DNA of 64,000 nt, from NCBI RefSeq assembly GCF_015999545.1, contig NZ_CP065546.1:3194001-3258000 (forward strand). Reading direction: 5' to 3'. This DNA comes from Lysinibacillus sp. JNUCC-52. GTDB lineage: Bacteria > Bacillota > Bacilli > Bacillales_A > Planococcaceae. The notes below the pieces were generated by a model. The model made no database searches. It was not told the origin of the DNA and was given only the letters and a program-made list of their open reading frames with translations. Positions 38,297 to 49,511 of this stretch are shown here, one piece after another. The translations under genes were made by a program, and so were the position numbers. Position 1 is the stretch's first letter, and each line of letters starts with the position of its first letter.

Positions 38297-39315
38297 TGGA
38301 AAATCGAGTTATTTTAGCAATTGAGTCCAGCTGTGATGAAACGGCAGCGGCTATTATTCGTAATGGTTCTGATATTGTTTCAAATGTAGTTGCTTCACAA
38401 ATAGAGAGCCATAAGCGTTTTGGTGGCGTAGTACCCGAAATTGCATCACGTCACCATGTTGAGCAAATTACGGTTGTTATTGAAGAAGCGCTAAAACAAG
38501 CAAATATGAAGCCATCTGACCTAGATGCAGTAGCGGTTACAGAAGGTCCTGGTCTTGTAGGGGCACTGTTAATTGGCATTAATGCCGCAAAGGCGTTTGC
38601 ATTTGCTAATAATGTACCAATTTTAGGTGTACATCATATTGCGGGTCATATTTATGCCAATGCACTTGTCCAACCAATGGAGTTTCCACTTCTAGCCCTT
38701 GTTGTATCAGGGGGACATACAGAACTTGTTTATATGAAAGAACATGGTTCATTTGAAGTAATAGGAGAAACGCGGGATGATGCGGCAGGCGAAGCCTATG
38801 ATAAAGTTGCACGTGTATTAGGCTTGCCTTATCCAGGAGGTCCTCGTATTGATCAGTTAGCACATGAAGGACAAGAAGCGGTCGCTTTTCCACGTGTATG
38901 GCTAGAGGAAGAGTCGTATGATTTTAGTTTTAGCGGTTTAAAATCAGCAGTAATTAACTATAAGCACAATATGGATCAACGCGGTGAAGCGATTTCCCCG
39001 ACTGCTGTTGCAAAAGGCTTTCAGGAAAGTGTAGTAGAAGTACTAACTGCAAAAACATTACGGGCAGCGCGCGAATACAAAGTGAAACAAGTAATCGCAG
39101 CAGGTGGGGTTGCAGCTAATAAAGGTTTGCGTACATCCCTTGAGGCGGTATTTGCTAAAGAGGGTATTCCTTTTTTTGTACCTCCATTGAAGCTATGTAC
39201 AGACAATGCGGCAATGATAGGAGCAGCTGCAACACCGATGTTCGAGGCAGGCATTCGTGGAAATATGATGATGAATGGCCGCCCAGGTATGGAATTAAAA
39301 TCATGGGTTGAATAA
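38296..39315 (+). CDS. tsaD: tRNA N6-adenosine threonylcarbamoyltransferase TsaD
   Basis: The catalytic ASKHA subunit for t6A (formerly Gcp/YdiE). In 339 residues the metal and nucleotide sites are clear: [15 protein letters not shown], the histidines in [13 protein letters not shown] and [25 protein letters not shown], and [10 protein letters not shown] near the end. The start is ATG 38296; five extra in-frame codons would lie within rimI. It is last gene of the operon, before a strong terminator and a DnaA-box cluster. Confidence 0.97.
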   Translation: MENRVILAIESSCDETAAAIIRNGSDIVSNVVASQIESHKRFGGVVPEIASRHHVEQITVVIEEALKQANMKPSDLDAVAVTEGPGLVGALLIGINAAKAFAFANNVPILGVHHIAGHIYANALVQPMEFPLLALVVSGGHTELVYMKEHGSFEVIGETRDDAAGEAYDKVARVLGLPYPGGPRIDQLAHEGQEAVAFPRVWLEEESYDFSFSGLKSAVINYKHNMDQRGEAISPTAVAKGFQESVVEVLTAKTLRAAREYKVKQVIAAGGVAANKGLRTSLEAVFAKEGIPFFVPPLKLCTDNAAMIGAAATPMFEAGIRGNMMMNGRPGMELKSWVE

Positions 39316-39325
39316 ATATTTGAAT

Positions 39326-39362
39326 GAGAGGGCTCAGAGTTTTTTGAGCCCTCTCTTTTTTT
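39326..39362 (+). terminator. Terminator after tsaD
   Basis: The perfect 11-base arms GAGAGGGCTCA and TGAGCCCTCTC are followed by T7. Confidence 0.94.
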
Positions 39363-39460
39363 ATTTATATAGAAATATTAACATGAATAAAATTGCGAAA
39401 AATGCTAGAAAATATATACCTATAATAGAGAAATAATTAATTGACAAATTTTTCAGAAAA

Positions 39461-39672
39461 TTATCCACAGGAACTGTGAAAAAAGTGCATAAAAAAACTG
39501 CGAACATTCGTACTTATGCACAAATTGTGGATAACTTGTGCATAAGTTGTGATTATTCTATATATAGTAGCGCATTTTACACAGAACTATGTGGATTAAA
39601 TAATTTGAAATTGTGGACAGTGTGGAAAAGTCTGTTGATATGTTGGTATTACTAGTTTTATAGTGTGTATAA
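39461..39672. promoter_or_regulatory. DnaA-box cluster in the tsaD-abcF intergenic region
   Basis: Five exact TTATNCACA boxes fall within 212 bases. Two are on the plus strand (TTATCCACA 39461-39469, TTATGCACA 39514-39522). Three are on the minus strand (39526-39534, 39537-39545 and 39664-39672, read as TGTGGATAA, TGTGCATAA and TGTGTATAA). Near-matches lie at 39484-39492, 39590-39598 and 39612-39629. The 464-base gap has no gene and is AT-rich. From memory, B. subtilis has a DnaA-box cluster in the same gcp-ydiF interval that titrates DnaA; this looks like its counterpart. Confidence 0.85.
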
Positions 39673-39779
39673 AGTTGTGGGCATTTTTTGTCGAAAAATA
39701 GCACTTGACCAATATATATGAAAAATAAAGACGAGTAAAGAAAAAAGCCATATGACATAGCATATGACTTTTTGAGAGT

Positions 39780-41723
39780 TTATAAAATAATCTTTTCTAG
39801 TTCCTCATTTAGCTCGAGCCATTCCATTTCAATAACTTCATGCTGGTCTTTTATAGTAGCTAACTCACCTTGAAGTTGTGAAATTTTCTCATGGTCAGTG
39901 AAAATTTCAGGATCACAGAGAGCCTCTTCTAAACGAGCGATTTCTGTAGCAGCCTCTTGCATATTGATTTCTAATTCTTCTATAGAACGTCTAATTTGGC
40001 GCTCACGTTTTTTTGCCTCTTTATCTATTGTAGAGGTAGAGGTCTTTTCAGGAGCAGTTGCTTGTAATTGCGGTTGAGAAGCAGCCTTCATTTGAGCAAT
40101 TTCAAAAAGTTCCTGTTTTTTTTCAAGGTAATAATCGTAATCACCTAAATACTCAAATGAACCTTCGCCTGAAAGCTCCACTACTTTCGTTGCAATTCGA
40201 TTAATAAAATAACGGTCATGCGATACGAAAAGAAGTGTTCCAGGGTAATCAATTAAGGCATTTTCCAATACTTCTTTACTATCTAAGTCTAAGTGGTTGG
40301 TAGGCTCATCGAGAACTAAGAAATTCGCCTTTTGCATCATTAACTTTGCTAATGCAAGGCGAGCCTTCTCACCACCAGATAAAGAATTGACGGCTTTATC
40401 CACATCTTCTCCACTGAATAAAAAGCGGCCAAGTACAGTGCGAATGTCTTTTTCATTCATTAAGGGCCATTCATCCCATAGCTCTTTTAAAACACTTTTA
40501 TTGCTCGACAGCTTTGCCTGTTCTTGATCGTAATAGCCAATTTGCACATTAGTGCCATAACGTATTTCTCCAGCAAGTGGGGACAGGTCTTTGACAATCG
40601 TTTTTAATAATGTCGATTTACCAACACCATTAGGCCCTACTAGTGCTATGCGATCTTCTCGAAACGTTCGTAGTGAGATACCACTAGATATTTGCTTGTC
40701 ACCGTAGCCAACAGTTAAGGAGTCAATAGAGAGCACATCATTGCCACTTTGTCGCTCTATCGTAAAGCCAAAGCTAGCTGATTTTTCGTTACCGTCAGGA
40801 GAGTCCATCCATTCTGTACGTTCAAGCATTTTGCGTCGGCTTTGTGCCATTTTTGTCGTAGAAGCACGGGCTATATTTTTTTGAATAAAATCCTCAAGTT
40901 TTGCTTTCTCATCTTGCTGGCGTTCAAACATTTTGACATCGCGCTCATAGGTTTTCGCCTTTTCGTCTAAATAAGCACTGTAGTTTCCAGTATATTTCGT
41001 AACGCGATGACGAGAAACCTCATAGACGATAGAGACAACTTGGTCTAAAAAGTAACGGTCATGGGATACGATTAAAATAGCACCTTCATAGCCTTTTAAA
41101 TAAGTCTCTAACCAAGAAAGTGTTTCAATATCTAAATGGTTAGTTGGCTCGTCGAGAATTAATAAGTCTGGCTTACTTAATAGAAGCTTAGCAAGAGCTA
41201 AACGAGTTCGTTGACCACCTGATAATGAGCTAATTGCTTTTTCATAATCCTCTGGGTAAAATTGCATACCATGAAGTACAGAGCGCGTATCAGATTCGTA
41301 TTGATAGCCGCCTGCATCTTTAAAATCATGCTGTAATTGGTCATATTCGGACATGACCTTTGCATACATTTCTGGCTTTTCATAAACCGCTGGATCAGCC
41401 ATTTGCTGTTCAAGCGAACGTAATGTTTTTTCTTGTCCAAGAAGCGGTTCGAAAATTGTCATCATTTCGTCCCAAATTGATAAAGTTGAATTTAGACCCG
41501 CATGTTGTTCTAAATAGCCAACTTGTACGCCCTTCGGAATAATAATATCGCCAGAATCATATGACAATTGCCCAGCGATGATTTTTAGTAAAGTGGATTT
41601 ACCAGCTCCGTTACGTCCGACTAATGCTACACGATCACGGTGTTGAACTTCTAGTTTGACACCACTTAAAATTTCATCTGCAATAAAGGATTTATATAGT
41701 TGATTGACTTGTAATACAATCAT
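39780..41723 (-). CDS. ABC-F family ATPase (YdiF-like)
   Basis: A soluble duplicated ABC ATPase of 647 residues with no membrane domain: Walker A GRNGAGKSTLLK and GPNGVGKSTLLK, signature SSLSGGQRTRLALAKLL and NSLSGGEKARLALAKLM, Walker B LLILDEPTNHLD and FLVLDEPTNHLD. The linker between the halves (about residues 240-300, YERDVKMFERQQDEKAKLEDFIQ) is the P-site interaction motif region. A C-terminal coiled coil (RQIRRSIEELEINMQEAATEIARLEEAL to the end) follows. ABC-F proteins act on the ribosome E site. ATG 41723 has GAGGTG upstream; the in-frame GTG 41732 overlaps that site. Confidence 0.94.
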   Translation of the reverse strand: MIVLQVNQLYKSFIADEILSGVKLEVQHRDRVALVGRNGAGKSTLLKIIAGQLSYDSGDIIIPKGVQVGYLEQHAGLNSTLSIWDEMMTIFEPLLGQEKTLRSLEQQMADPAVYEKPEMYAKVMSEYDQLQHDFKDAGGYQYESDTRSVLHGMQFYPEDYEKAISSLSGGQRTRLALAKLLLSKPDLLILDEPTNHLDIETLSWLETYLKGYEGAILIVSHDRYFLDQVVSIVYEVSRHRVTKYTGNYSAYLDEKAKTYERDVKMFERQQDEKAKLEDFIQKNIARASTTKMAQSRRKMLERTEWMDSPDGNEKSASFGFTIERQSGNDVLSIDSLTVGYGDKQISSGISLRTFREDRIALVGPNGVGKSTLLKTIVKDLSPLAGEIRYGTNVQIGYYDQEQAKLSSNKSVLKELWDEWPLMNEKDIRTVLGRFLFSGEDVDKAVNSLSGGEKARLALAKLMMQKANFLVLDEPTNHLDLDSKEVLENALIDYPGTLLFVSHDRYFINRIATKVVELSGEGSFEYLGDYDYYLEKKQELFEIAQMKAASQPQLQATAPEKTSTSTIDKEAKKRERQIRRSIEELEINMQEAATEIARLEEALCDPEIFTDHEKISQLQGELATIKDQHEVIEMEWLELNEELEKIIL

Positions 41724-41869
41724 TCTTGACACCTCAATTCTTTCTTAGTGTAAAGGATGACGGAATTGCTTGCAATGCCAGTGCTTTACTTATTCTAAGC
41801 TGTCATGTAAGATTGAAACGATTTCTCTTTAGTTAGTGGCGTAAAACGCGCAGTTAACTAAAGGGAAAT

Positions 41870-42020
41870 CCTCCAGTTGATGTGAAAATATTAACTCGCT
41901 TTAGCAGAAGTCATCCATTTATAGAAGTGGAAGATGAATATTAAATATGCATTGAACTCAGTGTGGGTTGAAACCCGTCTGAATCAAGTTAACAGCCAGC
42001 GAATGCCCTAGATTTCATTG
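41870..42020. repeat. Degenerate intergenic repeat, copy 2 (before rex)
   Basis: Part of the 436-base gap between abcF and rex. It shares with 22700-22810 the ordered strings TTAGCAGAAGT, AGTGGAAGATGAAT, CAGTGTGGG and TCTGAATCAAGTTAA, then continues GCGAATGCCCTAGATTTCATTGGGAGCC. No reading frame is present. In B. subtilis the moaC gene sits in this interval; none is seen here. Confidence 0.5.
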
Positions 42021-42159
42021 GGAGCCTTTTTTACATGCTCACAAAAAATTATGAGACGCAAATACGCTGAGAGATGTAACTGATTCATATAAGCATGTTT
42101 TAAAATGAGTATTCAAATACGCTTAGGTGAATTTGATGTGTTTATAAGGAGGAAAAAGT

Positions 42160-42795
42160 TTGAAACAAGAAGTAAAAATTCCACAAGCCACAACGAAAAG
42201 ACTTCCTCTTTACTATCGATTTATCCAAAACTTTGCGCAAGAAGGAATGGAACGTATTTCATCGAAGGAATTGAGCGAGGCGATGAAAATCGATTCTGCA
42301 ACGATTCGTCGTGATTTTTCTTATTTTGGTGCGCTTGGCAAAAAGGGATATGGCTATGATGTTCAGCATCTATTGAAGTTTTTTAGCCAAACACTTGATC
42401 AGCATGAAACAACAAAAGTAGCGTTAATCGGTGTGGGGAACTTAGGGAATGCATTTTTAAAGTATAATTTCCAAAAAAATCATAATACGCATATTGTAGT
42501 TGCATTTGACTCAAAGGCACCAAAGGAAGGGAAAATGATAAGCAATATTCCTGTGTATCATCCCGACTTATTAGAAGAAAAGTACGCTGAATATGGAGCA
42601 GACCTTGCTATTTTAACTGTATCTTCACGCTCGGCTCAGAAGATGGCAGATCGTTTAGCTGCAATGAATGCAAAAGGCATTTTAAACTTTACACCAGAGC
42701 GTATTACCGTACCAGATACTATGAAATTATTAACGATAGATTTGTCGGTAGAATTACAAGCGCTTATTTACTTAATCCGAAATAGCGATAAATAA
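42160..42795 (+). CDS. rex: Redox-sensing transcriptional repressor Rex
   Basis: Represses fermentation and respiratory genes when NADH is low, sensing the NADH/NAD+ ratio. The 211 residues comprise a winged helix ([54 protein letters not shown]) and a Rossmann domain ([30 protein letters not shown]). The start is TTG 42160, with AAGGAGG six bases upstream. The order rex-tatA-tatC is that of Bacillus. Confidence 0.96.
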   Translation: MKQEVKIPQATTKRLPLYYRFIQNFAQEGMERISSKELSEAMKIDSATIRRDFSYFGALGKKGYGYDVQHLLKFFSQTLDQHETTKVALIGVGNLGNAFLKYNFQKNHNTHIVVAFDSKAPKEGKMISNIPVYHPDLLEEKYAEYGADLAILTVSSRSAQKMADRLAAMNAKGILNFTPERITVPDTMKLLTIDLSVELQALIYLIRNSDK

Positions 42796-42912
42796 AGGGC
42801 ATTCACAAATTTGTAAACTGTTACAAATGATGGTGTTTAAACTATTGAAATAAATTCGCCAAACGAAAAAATTTAAGTTAAAATGATATATATATAAGAG
42901 GAGGTGGCTGCA

Positions 42913-43128
42913 ATGGTTGTGCACTTAAGTGCTTTCACACCAGTTAGCCTAGTTATTATCGGTGTGGTTGCAATTTTAATATTCGGACCAAAGAAATTAC
43001 CTGAGCTAGGTAAGGCAATGGGTTCTACACTTCGCGAATTTAAAAATGCAACAAAAGGTTTAGCTGATGACGATGATGATACAAAAAAGAAAATAATTGA
43101 ACATAAAGAAAATGATAACGTTAAGTAA
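42913..43128 (+). CDS. tatA: Sec-independent translocase TatA
   Basis: Pore-forming subunit of the twin-arginine system, 71 residues. It has an N-terminal membrane helix ([35 protein letters not shown], with the [10 protein letters not shown] hinge) and a charged tail ending [20 protein letters not shown]. The start is ATG 42913 with GGAGGTGG upstream; the in-frame GTG 42904 is inside that site. It lies 20 bases before tatC. With no tatB it is a minimal Gram-positive TatAC system. Confidence 0.95.
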   Translation: MVVHLSAFTPVSLVIIGVVAILIFGPKKLPELGKAMGSTLREFKNATKGLADDDDDTKKKIIEHKENDNVK

Positions 43129-43148
43129 GTTAAGGATGTCAATTTAAT

Positions 43149-43970
43149 ATGAATCCAAGAGAATTAACAGTTGTAGAGCATTTAGAAGAACTAAGAAAAC
43201 GGCTCTTTATTTGCGCTGTTTTCTTTGTTATTGCACTTATAGTTGGCTTTTATCTAGCCGAACCACTTATTAAACATATTCAATATAGTAAAGAAGCGGA
43301 GCAACTAACTTTAAACGCATTTAAAGTGACCGATCCACTTGTCGTATATTTACAAGTGACGGTTGCAATCGCATTTGTGATAAGTTCACCGTTGCTTCTT
43401 CATCAACTTTGGTTGTTTATTACACCAGGGTTACATGAGACAGAACGCAAGGCAACTTTAAAATATATTCCATATTCGTTTTTTCTATTTTTAGCAGGAG
43501 CTTCATTTTCATATTTTGTGTTATTTCCCTATGTCATGCACTTTATGATGGGTTTATCTACAGAATTAGAAATACAGCAAACAATTGGTATTAACGAATA
43601 TTTTTCATTTTTATTTCGTTTAGTCATGCCGTTTGGAATCATTTTTCAGTTACCTGTAGTGACGTTATTTTTAGCGCGTTTAGGTATATTAAATCCTGAA
43701 CTGATGGTGAAATTCAGAAAATATGCATATTTCGGGTTAGTCGTTATTGCGGTATTTCTTGCACCGCCAGATTTTATTTCAAACGTTATCGTAGCAATTC
43801 CGCTATTTGTAATTTATGAGGTTAGTATTATCATAGCACGCAGAGGCTATCGAAAGTTTTTACAAGCCGAGGCATTGCTTTTAGAGGAAGAGCGTAAAGA
43901 AGCAGAACGCGAGCAAGTTGAGCGTTTGTTAGCTGAGCAGCGACGACAAATTGAAGAATTAAATGACTAA
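43149..43970 (+). CDS. tatC: Sec-independent translocase TatC
   Basis: The six-helix receptor for twin-arginine signal peptides. The opening MNPRELTVVEHLEELRKRLF carries the conserved HLEELRKR, and the six membrane helices are clear (for instance LWLFITPGLHETERK before helix 3, and PPDFISNVIVAIPLFVIYEVSIII at the end). At 273 residues it is longer than usual (about 245), because of a highly charged coiled-coil-like tail from about residue 238 (EALLLEEERKEAEREQVERLLAEQRRQIEELND). Confidence 0.95.
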   Translation: MNPRELTVVEHLEELRKRLFICAVFFVIALIVGFYLAEPLIKHIQYSKEAEQLTLNAFKVTDPLVVYLQVTVAIAFVISSPLLLHQLWLFITPGLHETERKATLKYIPYSFFLFLAGASFSYFVLFPYVMHFMMGLSTELEIQQTIGINEYFSFLFRLVMPFGIIFQLPVVTLFLARLGILNPELMVKFRKYAYFGLVVIAVFLAPPDFISNVIVAIPLFVIYEVSIIIARRGYRKFLQAEALLLEEERKEAEREQVERLLAEQRRQIEELND

Positions 43971-43971
43971 T

Positions 43972-44007
43972 AAAAAGAGCTAGATGTTTTCACATCTAGC
44001 TCTTTTT
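43972..44007. terminator. Bidirectional terminator between tatC and the CPBP gene
   Basis: AAAAAGAGCTAGATG and CATCTAGCTCTTTTT form a 15-base perfect inverted repeat with A and T tails on each side. Confidence 0.95.
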
Positions 44008-44772
44008 TTATTGCATTTTTTGCAGTTCTTCTAAAAACTTTTGCAGCGGTTCTGCGTTAAATTGTACGAGTGTTACGAAGCCGTTTAGCATGACATGGGC
44101 AATAATCGATGTCCAAATCCGTTTTGTTTTGTGGTATAAGAAAGCAAAGATTAGACCACATATGGTATATAACAGAATATGTGAGAAATCGAAATGAATT
44201 ATTGCAAAGAAAATAGCACTGACAATGGCTGCCACCCAGAAATTAGTCGTTTGGACGAGTGAGCCAAAAATAACACGACGGAAGACGAATTCCTCTAAAA
44301 TTGGGCCAAAAACAACAATCGCTAAAATGGCAATTGGAGCACCTTTTGCTATCGCCACTATATCAGCGGTGTTTTCTGAGCCACCCTCGATCCCGAATAC
44401 AGCCATTTCAATAGCAGCACCAATCATTTGTCCAAAGAACACAAGGAAGAAACCTAGAACACCCCATAAGATTGTAAGGGGAATAGACTCTTTTTTACCT
44501 TGATAGATATTCCAAAACGCTTTATCGCGAGTAGTTAAAATCAAACTTAAAACTAATGCAATGGCAAAGCTGAGAGCGATATACCAGCCTTGTGTAATAG
44601 GGGCCGCTTGCTCAGGAGGTAAACCTGTTGTACTCATCACGAATTTATGAAACGGTAAAAGTAACCATTTGCCTGATAATTGCATGATAATGTAAACAAT
44701 TAAAACATAGAGAGCGGTTTTTTTATGCTGTACGTTTTTTAAAGTATTATTCACAGTCAAAATCCTTTCCAT
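44008..44772 (-). CDS. CPBP-family intramembrane metalloprotease (YdiL-like)
   Basis: A 254-residue, eight-helix protein with the CAAX/bacteriocin-processing motifs: EEFVFRRVIFGSL (EExxxR, about residue 165), FAIIHFDFSHILLY (FxxxH) and IIAHVMLNGFV (HxxxN/D). Family members cleave or modify membrane substrates, but the target here is unknown. The position before groESL matches B. subtilis ydiL. The start is uncertain: ATG 44772 or a GTG at about 44757 (AAAGGA upstream of the latter). Confidence 0.88.
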   Translation of the reverse strand: MERILTVNNTLKNVQHKKTALYVLIVYIIMQLSGKWLLLPFHKFVMSTTGLPPEQAAPITQGWYIALSFAIALVLSLILTTRDKAFWNIYQGKKESIPLTILWGVLGFFLVFFGQMIGAAIEMAVFGIEGGSENTADIVAIAKGAPIAILAIVVFGPILEEFVFRRVIFGSLVQTTNFWVAAIVSAIFFAIIHFDFSHILLYTICGLIFAFLYHKTKRIWTSIIAHVMLNGFVTLVQFNAEPLQKFLEELQKMQ

Positions 44773-44836
44773 TCATAAGCTACCTTTCTATTGTAGAGGA
44801 ATATGGAAAGAAAACAAAATTTTTCGTAGTTCTGGC

Positions 44837-44865
44837 TTGCAAAAAGACAGTTGATTGATTATCAT
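44837..44865 (+). promoter_or_regulatory. Sigma-A promoter of groESL
   Basis: TTGCAA (44837-44842), 17 bases, TATCAT (44860-44865). The operator follows ten bases later. Confidence 0.75.
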
Positions 44866-44875
44866 AATAAATGTA

Positions 44876-44902
44876 TTAGCACTCGTTGATATAGAGTGCT
44901 AA
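44876..44902 (+). promoter_or_regulatory. CIRCE operator (HrcA binding site)
   Basis: TTAGCACTC, nine bases, GAGTGCTAA: a perfect match to the consensus, located between the promoter and the groES ribosome binding site. It marks class I heat-shock control by HrcA. Confidence 0.98.
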
Positions 44903-44944
44903 TAAACATATAAGAAATATTTAATTAATAGGAGGTTGTTTCAC

Positions 44945-45229
44945 TTGTTAAGACCACTAGGAGATCGTATTGTCATCGAACTAATCGAGGTAGAGGAAAA
45001 GTCTGCATTTGGAATTGTACTACCAGACTCTGCAAAAGAAAAACCACAAGAGGGTAAAGTAGTAGCAGTTGGGACAGGTCGTATATTAGAAAACGGACAA
45101 CGTGTAGAGCTTGACGTTAAAGTTGACGACCACATTATTTTCTCTAAATACTCAGGTACAGAAGTTAAATATGAAGGCAATGAATACTTAATCTTACGTG
45201 AAAGTGATATTCTTGCAATTATTGAATAA
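44945..45229 (+). CDS. groES: Co-chaperonin GroES
   Basis: The heptameric lid of the GroEL chamber, 94 residues. The start is TTG 44945, so the product begins [13 protein letters not shown] as in Bacillus GroES (MLKPLGDRVVIEL); AGGAGG lies upstream. The mobile loop is [21 protein letters not shown], and the roof hairpin [16 protein letters not shown] is present. Confidence 0.97.
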   Translation: MLRPLGDRIVIELIEVEEKSAFGIVLPDSAKEKPQEGKVVAVGTGRILENGQRVELDVKVDDHIIFSKYSGTEVKYEGNEYLILRESDILAIIE

Positions 45230-45279
45230 TAGTTATTATATTAATTAGGCTTAACGAATATTCCATTTCAGGAGGGTAA

Positions 45280-46920
<1,641 letters not shown>

Positions 46921-46986
46921 TACAGCCCTTAAACACTTGATAGGACTTGGTTTTAAAGTGAAATGCTAACATAGAGTACTATAATC

Positions 46987-47031
46987 GAAGCTTCTCATGA
47001 GTTGTGTAAACTTTTGGGAAGCTTCTTTTTT
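46987..47031 (+). terminator. groESL terminator
   Basis: The GAAGCTTCTCA...TGGGAAGCTTC stem is followed by T6. Diverged copies with the same internal AGTT...AACTT pairing occur at 49649-49690 and 54853-54897. Confidence 0.9.
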
Positions 47032-47327
47032 CATTTCTTTTGTCACGGGAGATAGAAGTTCTTAGTGATTGAATCATCTGAATGGTCACGTCTATCCATG
47101 ATTTGTTCGAGTGCGACACCTGCTCCTTTCAATAGTGAAGTGTGTATGTCTCGACGAGTGCGGTGTTAAGTCTAGGTTTCACTTTGCGATTGTAAGCATT
47201 AACTAACAGTTGAATGATTTTTGTTTAAATATCTTTGTAAAACCTTAAAGCTATATGGTAAGTTTATTTAAAATTAATAGATCAAAGAATATAACAAAAT
47301 AGATGAAGTTGAGGGAGAGTAATAGAA
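47032..47327. other. Intergenic region before the alpha/beta hydrolase gene
   Basis: About 296 bases with no gene. No promoter is obvious by eye. Confidence 0.3.
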
Positions 47328-48188
47328 TTGAAGAAGTTTCAAATAACAGTAGAAGGCAATACTTTTCACGGATATGAATATGGTGATAACAGCCTTCCTT
47401 CACTTGTTTGTCTACACGGAATGACTGGTGATTTAAAAAGTTTTTCTGGGCTTATTGAATACCTAATAAATGATTTCCATCTTATTCTTATAGATAGTCC
47501 AGGCCATGGAGAAACGGATTCACTAAAACGGGAGGAGGATTATATGTTTTCCTCCTTAGCAAAAAGTATTTATCAAGTAATACAACAAATTACGAATAAA
47601 CCTTTTTACATGATTGGACATTCTTGGGGGGCAGACCTTTGCCTACATATCGCAAAAATATCTTCTGCTAAGGTAAAGGGCGTTATTTTATTAGATGGAG
47701 GATATGCGTTTCCTGAACATGTTGATGGACTGACAGAGGAAAAAGCTTTGCTAGATTGGAAAGAATATGTTGAGTCCAGTATATATGGTTCTTGGGACGA
47801 AGTGGTCAAAGAATACCAAAGTTATACAACAAGGCAATGGGATACAAATCTTAATGCATTAATAGCATCTAGCTTTAAAAAGGTTAATGATAATTATATA
47901 TTTAAGGCTGACGTTTTCAGTATTTTAGCGATTATTAAGGCATTTTATAAAGAGCCTTGTTCAACCACTTTTGAAAGTATTGAGTGTCCTGTCTTATTAC
48001 TTCATGCAACCATTCTACCGACAGATTCAGCCCGACAAAAGGGAATACAGGAAATTAAAAAAGGCATTAAAAAATTAACAGTAATAGGTATAGAAAACAC
48101 TAAACACCAACTTCATTGGGACTTTCCTGAAAAAGTTGCTAATGAAATTCTATTGTGGAAACAAGAAAGTAAACACGAAGTTTATTAA
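47328..48188 (+). CDS. Alpha/beta hydrolase of unknown substrate
   Basis: A 286-residue alpha/beta hydrolase. It has an oxyanion-hole LVCLHGMTGDLKSFS, IDSPGHGETDS, the nucleophile elbow MIGHSWGADLCLH (Ser about residue 100), a late acid-bearing strand VLLLHATILPTDSAR and a terminal NTKHQLHWDFPEKV histidine. The start is TTG 47328 with GAGGGAGAG upstream. It lies between the groESL terminator and a Fur-boxed siderophore-binding protein. A role in siderophore ester cleavage is conceivable, but nothing in the sequence proves it. Confidence 0.82.
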   Translation: MKKFQITVEGNTFHGYEYGDNSLPSLVCLHGMTGDLKSFSGLIEYLINDFHLILIDSPGHGETDSLKREEDYMFSSLAKSIYQVIQQITNKPFYMIGHSWGADLCLHIAKISSAKVKGVILLDGGYAFPEHVDGLTEEKALLDWKEYVESSIYGSWDEVVKEYQSYTTRQWDTNLNALIASSFKKVNDNYIFKADVFSILAIIKAFYKEPCSTTFESIECPVLLLHATILPTDSARQKGIQEIKKGIKKLTVIGIENTKHQLHWDFPEKVANEILLWKQESKHEVY

Positions 48189-48238
48189 CAATATTTTCTT
48201 CCTCAATAAATTGCGTTTGTAGATGACGATAATTAAAG

Positions 48239-48276
48239 TAGCCTTGTTAAATTGCTTTTAACAAGGCTATTTTTTA
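48239..48276 (+). terminator. Terminator after the hydrolase gene
   Basis: TAGCCTTGTTAA and TTAACAAGGCTA arms are followed by six T residues. Confidence 0.94.
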
Positions 48277-48489
48277 TCTCGTTAATTAGCTATCAAATTG
48301 TTTAGTTACTCGTCGTACTTGGCTTTTGGCACCATATTTTTAAAGTCAGATATAAGTATGTAGTTCCTCATTACGTTTCATCGTATTTTTATGGATCTTT
48401 ATTGAGAGCGATTGCTGATAGAAAAGGGAATTTATCCTAAGCTACTATTGACAAAAGATTAGAAGGAGACTATCATTTTTAAATAACAA

Positions 48490-48504
48490 TGATAATCATT
48501 ATCA
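48490..48504 (+). promoter_or_regulatory. Fur box upstream of the siderophore-binding protein gene
   Basis: TGATAATCATTATCA is a perfect 7-1-7 Fur site. A second partial site, GATAATGATAAT, lies at 48521-48532. Both precede the start at 48555, indicating iron repression. Confidence 0.93.
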
Positions 48505-48554
48505 TTATTCTGTGATAAACGATAATGATAATAAATCTAAAGGAGAATCTTAAA

Positions 48555-49475
48555 TTGAAAAGATTTATAATACCTTTCATTTTGATGTGTGTGCTTTTTC
48601 TTAGTGCCTGTGGCAATAGTACAAAGAATCAGGCAGCAGGGGATGCAAATAAAGAGGATAAAAGTGAAACAATTACATATCAATCTGAAAATGGACCTAT
48701 TGAAGTACCCGCTCATCCGAAAAGGGTAGTAGTTTTAACTGGTAATGCAGGTGACGTAATCTCATTGGGCGTCAATATCGTAGGGGTAGACGAGTGGTCT
48801 AAGGCAAGTCCGTTATTTAAAGAGCAATTAAAAGATGTTACAACTGTGTCAGATGAGGATTTAGAGACAATTATTGAATTAGAACCAGATTTAATTATTG
48901 GAGGCAGCGATAATAATAACTTAGATAGGTTGAAAAAAATTGCCCCAACAGTTACCTATACGTACAATAAAGTTGATTATTTAACACAGCATTTAGAAAT
49001 TGGTAAATTGCTAAACAAAGAAAAAGAAGCTCAAGACTGGATTGATGACTTTAAAAGCCGTGCCACTACTGTAGGAAATAAAATTAAAGCAAAAGTTGGC
49101 GAAAATTCAACGGTGACTGTAATGGAAAGCTATGATAAAGATATAGGTATTCTTGGAAATAGTTGGGGAAGAGGCACTGAGGTTCTTTATCAGGCAATGG
49201 GTCTGAAAATGCCTGAAAAAGTAAAAGAAATGACGACTAAAGAAGGATACTACATGATATCATCTGAAGTATTACCTGACTATGTTGGAGACTACTTGGT
49301 TGTGAGTAAATACAATGACCAAGATAATTCCTATCAAAAAACAGAACTATATAAAGAAATGCCTGCAGTGAAGAACGACCATGTAATTGAAGTGGATGGA
49401 AATGCCTTTATGTTTAACGATTCTCTAACTTTAGATTACCAGCTGGAATATTTTGAAGAACAATTTTTAAAGTAA
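48555..49475 (+). CDS. Iron-siderophore ABC transporter substrate-binding lipoprotein
   Basis: Captures ferric siderophore outside the membrane. The protein has 306 residues from TTG 48555 (AAAGGAG nine bases upstream). The signal peptide is FIIPFILMCVLFLSACGN with lipobox LSAC, followed by a TroA-fold class III binding protein: VPAHPKRVVVLTGNAGDVISLGVNIVGVDEW, DEDLETIIELEPDLIIGGSD and a long hinge helix. It resembles FhuD/YxeB-type proteins. It is an orphan with no permease or ATPase beside it, so it must share those of another system, perhaps the FecCD-FecE operon at 56-58 kb. Confidence 0.92.
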   Translation: MKRFIIPFILMCVLFLSACGNSTKNQAAGDANKEDKSETITYQSENGPIEVPAHPKRVVVLTGNAGDVISLGVNIVGVDEWSKASPLFKEQLKDVTTVSDEDLETIIELEPDLIIGGSDNNNLDRLKKIAPTVTYTYNKVDYLTQHLEIGKLLNKEKEAQDWIDDFKSRATTVGNKIKAKVGENSTVTVMESYDKDIGILGNSWGRGTEVLYQAMGLKMPEKVKEMTTKEGYYMISSEVLPDYVGDYLVVSKYNDQDNSYQKTELYKEMPAVKNDHVIEVDGNAFMFNDSLTLDYQLEYFEEQFLK

Positions 49476-49511
49476 GCTGTTTTTTAAGTGATATTTACTT
49501 TAAATTAAAAA

